Under the pieces are notes generated by a model that was not told the DNA's origin, made no database searches, and saw nothing but the letters and a program-made list of their open reading frames with translations. DNA of 64,000 nt from RDXT01 sp033765305 (GTDB taxonomy: Bacteria; Bacteroidota; Bacteroidia; J057). Shown one piece after another: positions 37,401 through 44,634 of the stretch. The stretch spans positions 186,001 through 250,000 of the forward strand of contig JANRID010000040.1 in assembly GCA_033765305.1 (NCBI GenBank), given 5' to 3'. The translations under genes and the position numbers were made by a program. How positions within the stretch are numbered: position 1 is the first letter of the stretch; every line of letters begins with the position of its first letter.

Positions 37401-38127
37401 TCATGGACATCATCATCGGCCCGTAGAACTGATACGTCTGTTCGGCGGCTCCTTTGGCTACGAAGCTTTCGTTGCGGTTGTAGTAGGCCTGGATGCACTG
37501 CACATAGCCCAGCTGCGGATCTTCGAAGTAGGGCAGCGCGCGGTCCAGAAACTCCGGCACCGGCACGTGGTCCGGGTCGAGGATGGCTACAATTTCCCCT
37601 TTGCAATGGTGCTCCAGGGCATAGTTGACGTTGCCGGCCTTGGCATTCTTCTTATCCTTGCCGCGGTACACATGGTGGACCCCCAGCTCTTCGCAGACTT
37701 GCTTGATGTAGGGGTCGTTGCCCTCGTCGCAGAGATAGGTCTCATGCGGATAGCGCACGGCCTTCATCGCCTTGAGCGTCTCGACGATCATCTCGTACGG
37801 CTCTCCGGGGCAGAAGGTCGTGACCATGTCCACCGTCCAGGCGCGCTCCGATACCGGGCGGGGCGGCACGCTCATGCTGTAATAGTGGTACCATTCGTGA
37901 AGCGACTGGAGCAGCTTGAATCCGATGGTAAAGTTCAGCAGCCAGTACAGCGGCGCATATCCGATGTGGTCCGGATCTGCAAGATAGAGGACGAAATTGC
38001 CCATGGCCGCAAGTCCCAGAAAAATGAGGATGCGGAGGGTCCATTTTTCCCTGGGAGTCGGAGCTTTGATCCGGATCACCTCCAGGTCCTGGATACGGGC
38101 GTCGTCTATGGTTCGGACTTCAGCCAT
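34402..38127 (-). CDS. Three-part inner-membrane fusion: cellulose-synthase-like GT2, GH26-like domain, GH2-type barrel
   Basis: 1241 residues. Membrane helices at about 31-50 and 56-78. Residues 95-320 form a processive GT2 domain: TTFCPGEP, CDEGND (133-138), D-x-D in ILDPDHVPV (184-186), the acceptor-site AED (273-275, where CesA has TED) and QQIKW (311-315, CesA has Q-x-x-R-W). Further helices lie between about 335 and 562. The rest (563-1241) should be periplasmic. Residues 600-800 resemble GH26 (AWRRLKQIFHREGAANVAWVW) without an obvious catalytic Glu. Residues 830-1140 are a GH2-type barrel with both catalytic positions, E956 (WNLGNETW) and E1054 (YIVSEFGPDGYW). A final small beta domain ends the protein. 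I infer synthesis and export of a beta-linked polysaccharide with attached trimming or transfer activity. The downstream gene encodes a lipoprotein with the same barrel type. Confidence 0.85.
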   Translation of the reverse strand: MAEVRTIDDARIQDLEVIRIKAPTPREKWTLRILIFLGLAAMGNFVLYLADPDHIGYAPLYWLLNFTIGFKLLQSLHEWYHYYSMSVPPRPVSERAWTVDMVTTFCPGEPYEMIVETLKAMKAVRYPHETYLCDEGNDPYIKQVCEELGVHHVYRGKDKKNAKAGNVNYALEHHCKGEIVAILDPDHVPVPEFLDRALPYFEDPQLGYVQCIQAYYNRNESFVAKGAAEQTYQFYGPMMMSMNSYGTAQAIGANCTFRRSALDSIGGHAPGLAEDMHTAMQLHAKGWKSVYIPEILTKGLVPATMSAYYKQQIKWSRGVFELLFRTFPQLWRKLTLHQFLHYFILPFYYLYGLVGLIDISVPIISLTTSQVPWHVDLLEFAIMLIPLFITSMVIRQYSQRWMAEEHERGFHVLGGTLRAGTWWVFLVGFVYSIFNVKVPYIPTPKGDEQTNELRLSIPNIIACVLSLAAIAYGLYIDWNPYSFAMAGFAMTNVIILGFVVLIAQQKALARWYRGLYGKKFRPVRVTWYRFRHRLVYPLMRSGYILFASVLLIALASFGIWYGRPQVVVSRLAFDQVSPYNEGVYTTAYSVAGQHSPVLLAFGNDDKRFAVSPLRISWAAGGFPVQRVRSIQAGGGVPFINWEGNGEAFTLSRLQAGEYDAAMAAFARSIRIVDGPMFINPQWLTGLSVPDSLLGDGHLEAWRRLKQIFHREGAANVAWVWDVQPRIGRAEVQALRETVDWVEVSADPRKPFQEQYSLIRDAALTMDKRVMVHLPGPPSFEWLSAAQTAANSSFPEIQGWVWESGLAAADLAAADTVASTPRPPRPERPYLRKTGEGFELLVDGAPFYIKGIAYHPMPHWYEGGSPLTRRQLELDYRRIKEMGANTIRRYAPGMYDRNVLSIADEFGLKVIFGFVFNPETNYLRDSAAVREYVREVISEVEANKHRSSILGWNLGNETWTTLEHKFRQPYLTEVRFAYLRLINQLAAEIHRIDPGRPVFVSMRYTDDLPASLRAFQRYAPEVDILGINALYEGQIASLDSVMQRWAPGAPYIVSEFGPDGYWEPEGTPRDRWGFLDEPSGFEKAIRYASRWTHHIEPNRGRNLGGVAYSWRDQQEGTATWYGLTDFKSRLNPGYYALKEVWTGTPVQPPLADAYISPADPVWYRRSEQVYRAASENNRNLSLAYNWYLSEEEIAGPQKPFSHIGKGPVAYFQIPDKQKKYRLYLYISDPDGNVVSASRLVNP

Positions 38128-38403
38128 AAATAGATACGCTGTTGTGCGTTCGTGCAGGAGAATGCGGGTATAAATTCAACCAACTGGTGAAGTATTTCCA
38201 CCAGGGTCTTGCAAAAGTGGCGCTGAGATCCATCAGGACCAATCAAGCCTGTATTATCCGCTATATATCCGGTCCCAATGGTTTCAGCGCCGTATCATCG
38301 GGCAGAAATATCGGACTGGGCACAAGATACGAAGCATGCAATTACGCAATGCGGAAAATGGTCCGCCGGAGGCGAAACCGATGTAAGATCTGCCGGATAT
38401 CGA
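38128..38403. promoter_or_regulatory. Leader region upstream of the synthase-hydrolase operon
   Basis: A 276-base gap that must contain the promoter of the GT2-GH2 operon on the minus strand. It is more AT-rich than its surroundings. A possible stem CTGGTG / CACCAG with a nine-base loop lies near 38185-38207. No consensus TAnnTTTG box was identified, so regulation is open. Confidence 0.35.
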
Positions 38404-40821
38404 TCAGAAAATCGCAGGAAACCGGGCAGGATCGGCTTCCTGCATCAGGCTGTACACGGTCCGGAACACATCCTCCACCTGCGGCTTGGAGAAGTAATCC
38501 CCGTCGTCGCCGTAGGCCGGGCGGTGGGCCTGTGCGGAGATCGTCCGCGGCTCGGAGTCCAGGTACCGGTAGGCGCCCTGCGTTTCGAGCACCTGCTGGA
38601 GCATGTACGCGGTAGCGCCGCCGGGCACATCCTCGTCGAGCAGCAGCAGCCGGCTGGTTTTTTTCACCGACTCCACGATCCGGTGCTCCAGATCGAAGGG
38701 GAGCAGGGTCTGCACGTCGATGACTTCTGCCTCGATGCCGGCATCGGAGAGCTGGCGTGCAGCCTCCAGCGCGATCCGGCAGCAGGCGCCATAGGTGACC
38801 AGCGTCAGATCGGAACCGGCGCGCAGCAGCTCCGGCATGCCGAGAGGCACGGTGATGTCGCGCAGGTTGGCAGGCAGGCGTTCCTTGAGGCGGTAGCCGT
38901 TGAGCACTTCCACCACGATGGCCGGATCGTCGCCCTGCAGCAGGGTGTGGTACATGCCGGCAGCCTGCACCATGTTGCGCGGAACGAGGATGTGTATGCC
39001 CCGCAAGGCATGGAGCATCATGCCCATCGGCGACCCGGCATGCCAGATGCCTTCGAGCCGGTGGCCGCGGGTGCGGATGATGACCGGCGCCTGCTGTCCG
39101 TTTTTCGTGCGGTAGCGCAGCGTGGCGAGGTCGTCCGAGAGGGTCTGGAGGCCGTACAGCACGTAATCGAGGTACTGGATCTCGGCGATGGGGCGCAGGC
39201 CGCGCAGTGCCAGCCCGATGGCCTGGCCTACGATCGTCGCCTCGCGGATGCCGGTGTCCATCACCCGCAGCGGGCCGTATTTTTCCTGCAAACCTGAGAA
39301 GCCCTGGTTCACATCGCCCAGCTTGCCCACGTCTTCGCCGAAGGCCACTACCCGCGGGTCGCGGGCGAGCAGGCCGTCGAAGCAGCGGTTGAGGATTTCA
39401 TAGCCGCTCAGCTGCTGGGCATCCGGCTCGTATGCCGGCCGCACTTCGGGCACCCGGAGCGGCGAGCGGGCCGTCTCGCTGTAGAGGTGCGAGTTGTATT
39501 CACGTGCCGCCCAGGCGCGCTGCGCCCGGTCCCAGGCTTTGAGGGCGTCGATGTCTTCGGATGATTCCTGCCGCACTATCACCAGCACCTGGTGGGCGGC
39601 GCGCAGCAGGTCCCGCCGGGCCGGTTCGGTGTGCTTGCGCAGTTCGGTGATGAGGTGCAGCAGCGCATCCCGCCGCGGCGAGCGCGCCGCGATCCGGCTG
39701 ATGAGCGAAAGCAGCTGCGACTGATCCTGGCGGATCGGATGCTGATATTCCTGCCAGGCTTCCGATTTGGCCTGCATGACCATCTTGCGGTCCTCATGCT
39801 CCCAGGCTGCCAGCTCTGTTTCCGTGGCGAAGCCGCGCTCCAGCAGATAGGCGCGCATCTTCGTCAGGCAGTCGTAGGCCTTTTCCCATTGCAGGCGATC
39901 CTGCGTCTTGTAGCGCTCATGGCTGCCGGAGGTCGAATGGCCCTGCGGCTGGGTCACCTCCGTCACGTGGATGATGGAAGGCACATGCTGTTCCCGTGCG
40001 AGGGCGGCCGCCAGCTGATAGACCGCTACCAGTTCCTCGTAGTTCCATGCCGGCACCGTCCAGATCTCGAAGCCGCGCTCGGTGTCGGAGCGGCGGAAGC
40101 CGGCGAGCATGTCGGACAGGCTGCGCTTGACGAGCTGAAACTCATTGGGGACCGAAATCCCGTATCCGTCGTCCCAGATGGACAGCACCGCCGGCGCCTG
40201 AAGAATGCCGACCGCATTGACCGTTTCCCAAAAATGGCCCTCGGCGCAGCTGGCATTTCCGATCGTGCCAAAGGTGACCTCGTTTCCATTGTCCGAAAAT
40301 CCGGTCACGATCTCCAGCTCCGGCAGCTGCCGGTACAGCACGGAGGCGTGGGCCAGCCCCACGATGCGCGGCATCTGGGAAGCCGTCGGCGAGGCGTCGG
40401 CCGAGGAGTGGATGAGCTGTGTGAGGTCGCGCCAGTTGCCTTCGCTGTCGAGGTTGCGGCTGGCGAAATGGCTGTCCATCTGCCGCCCGCCCGAATGCGG
40501 ATCGGCCTGGATGTCGGGATTGGCAAAAAGCTGGGCGAAAAATTCCTTGAAGGTCACCAGCCCGCTTGCAAACGCGAAGGTCTGGTCGCGGTAATATCCG
40601 GAGCGGATGTCGCCCTTCCGGAAAGCCTTGGCCATGGCGATCTGCGGCAGTTCCTTGCCGTCGCCGAAGATGCCGAACTTCGCCTTGCCGGTCAGCACTT
40701 CCCGCCGTCCGATCAGGCTGGCCTGCCGGCTTTGAAACGCCAGCCGGTAGTCCCGGACTGCTTCGTCGCGCCCGAGATCCTCTCCTATCTGTGCTGCCAT
40801 GCCACGCAGATCTGCACCCAT
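38404..40821 (-). CDS. 2-oxoacid dehydrogenase E1, alpha and beta fused
   Basis: 805 residues from the ATG at 40821 (MAAQIGEDL at 40800 is equally possible). Residues about 40-400 are the E1-alpha part: SGYYRDQTFAFASG, QMDSHFASRNLD, then the thiamine-diphosphate region GTIGNASCAEGHFWETVNA and SIWDDGYGISVP. Residues about 470-800 are the E1-beta part: GYEILNRCFDGLLARDPRVVAFGEDVG, DTGIREATIVGQAIGLALRGLRPIAEIQYLDY, LTLVTYGACCRIAL, and IDVQTLLPFDLEHRIVESVKKT. It oxidatively decarboxylates a 2-oxo acid, probably branched-chain, for an E2/E3 complex not encoded nearby. The usual Mg-binding G-D-G ... N-N residues read G-N-A (188-190) and D-D (217-218). Confidence 0.88.
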   Translation of the reverse strand: MGADLRGMAAQIGEDLGRDEAVRDYRLAFQSRQASLIGRREVLTGKAKFGIFGDGKELPQIAMAKAFRKGDIRSGYYRDQTFAFASGLVTFKEFFAQLFANPDIQADPHSGGRQMDSHFASRNLDSEGNWRDLTQLIHSSADASPTASQMPRIVGLAHASVLYRQLPELEIVTGFSDNGNEVTFGTIGNASCAEGHFWETVNAVGILQAPAVLSIWDDGYGISVPNEFQLVKRSLSDMLAGFRRSDTERGFEIWTVPAWNYEELVAVYQLAAALAREQHVPSIIHVTEVTQPQGHSTSGSHERYKTQDRLQWEKAYDCLTKMRAYLLERGFATETELAAWEHEDRKMVMQAKSEAWQEYQHPIRQDQSQLLSLISRIAARSPRRDALLHLITELRKHTEPARRDLLRAAHQVLVIVRQESSEDIDALKAWDRAQRAWAAREYNSHLYSETARSPLRVPEVRPAYEPDAQQLSGYEILNRCFDGLLARDPRVVAFGEDVGKLGDVNQGFSGLQEKYGPLRVMDTGIREATIVGQAIGLALRGLRPIAEIQYLDYVLYGLQTLSDDLATLRYRTKNGQQAPVIIRTRGHRLEGIWHAGSPMGMMLHALRGIHILVPRNMVQAAGMYHTLLQGDDPAIVVEVLNGYRLKERLPANLRDITVPLGMPELLRAGSDLTLVTYGACCRIALEAARQLSDAGIEAEVIDVQTLLPFDLEHRIVESVKKTSRLLLLDEDVPGGATAYMLQQVLETQGAYRYLDSEPRTISAQAHRPAYGDDGDYFSKPQVEDVFRTVYSLMQEADPARFPAIF

Positions 40822-40919
40822 GCTCGGCTTTTAAGCCGTAAAGTAGGCATTTTTGCCGCACCGGTGCAACCCATTTCCCAGGACAGCGCTGCGCCCGGCC
40901 CCGCCGATGGCAGCTGGTC

Positions 40920-43769
40920 TTACTGCAAATACTTTGAAATCAGGGTTTTATACTGCGGGAGTTTTTTGACCACCTTCAGGCGCTTGTCTTTTTTGACCAT
41001 GGTCAGATTGTACCGGCCGGTCTGGAAGGCGCGCTCCAGCCAGGGGAAGGCTTCGTCGGGCTTTCCGGAGCCGATATACGAGAGGGCCATGCCGTACAGC
41101 GCGCCGGCTTCGCCGCCGTCGAGCTCCAGGGCCTGCGCGAACCATTCGCGGGCTTGGTCCCAGCGGCTGAGGGCCAAGGTAGCCTCGCCTGCCTCGGTCA
41201 GCACGCCGGCCTGGCGCACCGAGTCGGCCAGCAGCAGGGCCTGCTCGTAGTCGGCGATGCTTTTCTCATACTGGCCGAGCGCCGCGCCTGCGCGGGCCCG
41301 CCGCAGGTACACGTCGGCGGTGCGGATGTTGAGGCGGATGGCTGCATCCAGATCGGGCAGCGCCTTTTCAGGCTGGAGCAGCGCCTGGTACACGCGGCTG
41401 CGCTCGTTGTAGGCTTGGGCGAAATCAGGCTTCTGCTTGATGGCTTCGCTCAGGTCCGCCGTGGCTTTGGGCAGGTCCTTGAGGGTGTAATAGGCGATGC
41501 CGCGCTGGCAGTAGGCTTCCGGATAGGTGCTTTGCAGCTTGATGGCCTGGCTCAGGTACGGCAGGGCCTCGCTGTGGCGGCCCAGCTGCTGGGCGGCATA
41601 GCCCGCGCGGTACTGCACCGCCGCCGCTTCCGGATTGAGGGAGATGGCCTTGCGGTAGGCCGTCAGCGCGTCTTCGTAGCTGCGCACGCCGCTGCGCGCA
41701 TCGCCGAGGGCCTGCCAGCCGGCCAGCAGATCGGGCTTGTAGCGCACGGCATTCTCGAAGTCGCGGATCGCCTCCGGCAGGTTGCCCATGGCAACGCGGA
41801 GCTGTCCCCGGTCGAAAAAGGCCTCGAAGAAGGTCGAATCCGATTCTACGGCGGCCTGATAGTCGGCCAGCGCCTCCAGCTTCTGATCCAGGGCCTGGCG
41901 GCAGCCGGCGCGCAGGTAATAGGCCTCCGCAAACGACGGGCGCAGGATAATGGCGTCGCTCAGCGGACGGATGGCGGCGGCGTAGTCCGCCTTGACTTTC
42001 AGATCGCGGCCCTGGTTGAAGAGGCCGGTGACGAGCGCGCTGATTTCCTGGGCCAGGGCAGGCTGCAGGCTGTTTTCCTGGGCGCGGCCGAAGTCGCGGG
42101 CGGCACCGGGCAGGTCATTTTCCTTCACGCGCAGCATCCCGCGCCGGTACCAGGCCTCGGCCAGCCTGCGGTCGGCGGAGAGGGCGCTGCTGTAGTCGTC
42201 GTAGGCTTTGCCGGAGAGGTTCAGCGCTTCGTAGAGCAGGCCGCGCTGGAGGAACAGATTGCCGTCGAGCGAGTCGAGGCGGATGGCTGCGCTGTAATCG
42301 GAGACGGCATCGGCGGTCTTGCCGCTGCGGCGGCGCAGTTCGGCGCGCATCACGTACAGCGCCGTATCGCCGTTCCAGAGGGCCAGCCCCTGGCTGTAGT
42401 CGAGGTCGGCCTGGGCCGTCTCGCCAGCCTGCTCCTGCAGGCGCCCGCGCGCGACGTAGGCCGGACGGTACTTGGGATTGAGCTTGAGGGCCTGCGTATA
42501 GTCTTCGATGGCCTGCTTGGGCTTCTGCTGCTGTTCCTGGAGCTGGCCGCGCAGCATGTACAGGTCCGCATCGGCCGGATGGTCTTTGATCTCGCGGCCC
42601 AGGTCGCGGACCGCGCCGGGCAGGTCCCCCTCGCGCTGCTTGAGCAGCAGGCGGTCGAGGTTCACCAGGTGGTTGTTGAGCCTGGCGATGCTGTCTTCGA
42701 TGTCGCGGGCGCGGGGATTGACAGCCTGGGCCATTTTCCACATGGTCACGGAACGCTGGTACTCGGAGAGCTGGGCTGCCTGATTGGCGAGGCGCACCAG
42801 ATCGCTGAAGCGCTGGCTGCGCTCCTCCTGGGCGCGCGCCTCCCGCTCGATGGCTTCCTGGGCCTTGCTGCGCTTGCGGAAGGTTTCCACATCGGAGTAC
42901 AGGGCCAGGGCCTGCGAATAGGCCTGCACGGCCAGGGCGTAGCTCTTGCGCGCCATGGCCTCGTCGCCTTCCCGTACGTAGGAATTCGCCAGCTCCACAT
43001 TCTTCTGCTCCTTCTGCTTTTCCAGCAATTCGATCTCTTTCCGCACCTGGCTCACGATCTCCTGCTGAAACTGCTTCTGCTGCTCGATCAGCCGGAGCTT
43101 TTCGCGCTGCTCCATGCCAACGGTGTCAGGCAGGATATTGGTCAGCTCCACCTCGTAGGTTTCTTCTTCGAGCGGTTTTTCGGGGCGGAAAAACACGATG
43201 CTTTCGATCACCACCTTCCACTGGTTCTGCTCCTGCACGGCCCGGACGTACGCCACGCGGCGGGTCGGCTGATACGGCGCCTTGAGCGTCTTATGGCTGC
43301 CGCTGAAGCGCGACTCGAAGTACACCTGCGTGTAGGGGTAGGGCTGCTCGTACACCTTGGAAGTCCTGATGGCGGAGAAGCTGATGGTCTGGTCCAGGCT
43401 TTTGGCGTAGAGCGCATCGAGGTCGCGGAGGTAGCGGCCGGCCTCCACATCCCGCGTCGTGGCACGGTCGATGGCGGAGGGGGAGATATCTTCTTCGACC
43501 ACCGACTTTTCGGAGGCGAAGAGCTGGTTGGTGGAGGGGGCGCAGCTGTTGGCGATCAGCTCGTTGATCTCGGTAATTCCGAGCCCGTCGCTGGAAATGA
43601 GGTTCATCAGGCCCTCCAGCTCCCGGATCAGCAGTTCGGCCCGGTAGGTGATTTCCACTTTGTCGCGGGTTGTCAGGGCCGGGGTGCTTTGCCCGGCTGC
43701 GGTCAGGGCCATGCAGCAGAGCAGGCCGAGGGGCAGGAAACGGCGCATAGGAAAGCGGTTGGGGGTCAT
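40920..43769 (-). CDS. Large secreted TPR-repeat protein
   Basis: About 949 residues from the ATG at 43769; alternatives are 43787 and 43748, and the signal core is RRFLPLGLLCCMALTAAGQ. Residues about 25-210 form a unique N-terminal domain (LIRELEGLMNLISSDGLGITEI, YTQVYFESRFSGSHKTL). A long coiled segment follows (REKLRLIEQQKQFQQEIVSQVRKEIELLEKQK). From about 265 to 930 there are some 15-18 TPR units (for example DADLYMLRGQLQEQQQKPKQ, AEAYYLRAGCRQALDQKLEA, PEAYCQRGIAYYTLKDLPKA). It is last in a run of four minus-strand genes beginning with the DUF58 gene. Likely a periplasmic scaffold; binding partners unknown. Confidence 0.85.
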   Translation of the reverse strand: MTPNRFPMRRFLPLGLLCCMALTAAGQSTPALTTRDKVEITYRAELLIRELEGLMNLISSDGLGITEINELIANSCAPSTNQLFASEKSVVEEDISPSAIDRATTRDVEAGRYLRDLDALYAKSLDQTISFSAIRTSKVYEQPYPYTQVYFESRFSGSHKTLKAPYQPTRRVAYVRAVQEQNQWKVVIESIVFFRPEKPLEEETYEVELTNILPDTVGMEQREKLRLIEQQKQFQQEIVSQVRKEIELLEKQKEQKNVELANSYVREGDEAMARKSYALAVQAYSQALALYSDVETFRKRSKAQEAIEREARAQEERSQRFSDLVRLANQAAQLSEYQRSVTMWKMAQAVNPRARDIEDSIARLNNHLVNLDRLLLKQREGDLPGAVRDLGREIKDHPADADLYMLRGQLQEQQQKPKQAIEDYTQALKLNPKYRPAYVARGRLQEQAGETAQADLDYSQGLALWNGDTALYVMRAELRRRSGKTADAVSDYSAAIRLDSLDGNLFLQRGLLYEALNLSGKAYDDYSSALSADRRLAEAWYRRGMLRVKENDLPGAARDFGRAQENSLQPALAQEISALVTGLFNQGRDLKVKADYAAAIRPLSDAIILRPSFAEAYYLRAGCRQALDQKLEALADYQAAVESDSTFFEAFFDRGQLRVAMGNLPEAIRDFENAVRYKPDLLAGWQALGDARSGVRSYEDALTAYRKAISLNPEAAAVQYRAGYAAQQLGRHSEALPYLSQAIKLQSTYPEAYCQRGIAYYTLKDLPKATADLSEAIKQKPDFAQAYNERSRVYQALLQPEKALPDLDAAIRLNIRTADVYLRRARAGAALGQYEKSIADYEQALLLADSVRQAGVLTEAGEATLALSRWDQAREWFAQALELDGGEAGALYGMALSYIGSGKPDEAFPWLERAFQTGRYNLTMVKKDKRLKVVKKLPQYKTLISKYLQ

Positions 43770-43816
43770 AAAGAGCCTGAGTGACATGGGATTGGGCGCC
43801 AAAAGATACTGGGGAC

Positions 43817-44632
43817 TCAGCGGATTTGCAATTGCTCCGAGCGGTAGCGGCTTTTTTCCTCCGGCCCGGCAGGCAGCAGCGTGTCGATGAGCCACCCGGA
43901 ATTGCTTTCGTTGCGGTAGTATTTCCGCAGCACCATCATCCAGCCGGGGATCTGGAGCAGGTGGTAGGTGACCTCGTCCACCTGCTGGTGCACCAGGGCG
44001 CCGTTGCGGACCGCCTCGGCAAAGGCCGACAGCTCATCGGCCCGGTAGCCGCCGTAGAGGTAGTTGCGGAGGTTCTGCGGATCGGTGAACAGCGTGCCGA
44101 GCGACATGAAGTCGGTCCCGTGCGCGATGGGGTTCAGATGCCGGGCTGTATCGGGGCCGGGGGCCGGCTGAAGAAAGGGTGCGCGGACCCCGCGGATGAC
44201 CCATTTGGCCGCGCCGTCCGGCTGATGCTCCAGGGTCAGGATCAGCACCGGGCGCACGGGCTTGCCCCGGTACGTCATCCGGCAGGCCAGCTCGGCATAC
44301 CAGTCGGGGTCGCGGAGATTGAGCCGGATCTCGGCGCCGGGCTGCGTCACCCGCGCAATGAAGCGGTTGATCATGGCGGCATCCCATTCCTGCTGGCCAT
44401 TGAAGAGCGTCAGGATCAGCTCCTCCCGGCTGGGCAGCTGCTTCTGGCTCTGGCTCCGCAGGTGGCGCAGCACCAAGGTCTCCGGGTCGTAGTTGAAGCG
44501 CTCCACAAATTCGTCGAGGTGCTTGACCTCGAAGGCAAACACCTGCTCCTCCCAGGTGTAGCGCTGGGCCGAAAGCAGGAGCGGCGCCGCAAGCAGTGCA
44601 ACGGCGCCGGCCAGCATCAGAACGTGCTTCAT
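43817..44632 (-). CDS. Secreted hypothetical protein
   Basis: 271 residues with signal peptide MKHVLMLAGAVALLAAPLLLSAQ. The mature protein contains a helical stretch (FEVKHLDEFVERFNYD) and strands such as PVRPVLILTLEHQPDGAAKWVIRGV and HQQVDEVTYHLLQIPGWMMVLRKYY. I do not recognise a family. The start is two bases past the stop of the gene at 44635-45738, so translation is probably coupled; the large TPR gene follows 47 bases later. Because the three are tightly packed and all secreted, they probably form one envelope complex. Confidence 0.75.
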   Translation of the reverse strand: MKHVLMLAGAVALLAAPLLLSAQRYTWEEQVFAFEVKHLDEFVERFNYDPETLVLRHLRSQSQKQLPSREELILTLFNGQQEWDAAMINRFIARVTQPGAEIRLNLRDPDWYAELACRMTYRGKPVRPVLILTLEHQPDGAAKWVIRGVRAPFLQPAPGPDTARHLNPIAHGTDFMSLGTLFTDPQNLRNYLYGGYRADELSAFAEAVRNGALVHQQVDEVTYHLLQIPGWMMVLRKYYRNESNSGWLIDTLLPAGPEEKSRYRSEQLQIR

Positions 44633-44634
44633 AC

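Noticed and set aside
34162..38133. A 1323-codon open frame opposite the GT2-GH fusion
   Set aside because: Composition (His, Arg, Gln, Pro) and lack of any motif mark it as the antisense shadow of the real gene. The same holds for long frames opposite 47872-51441, 54194-56269 and 28948-31224.
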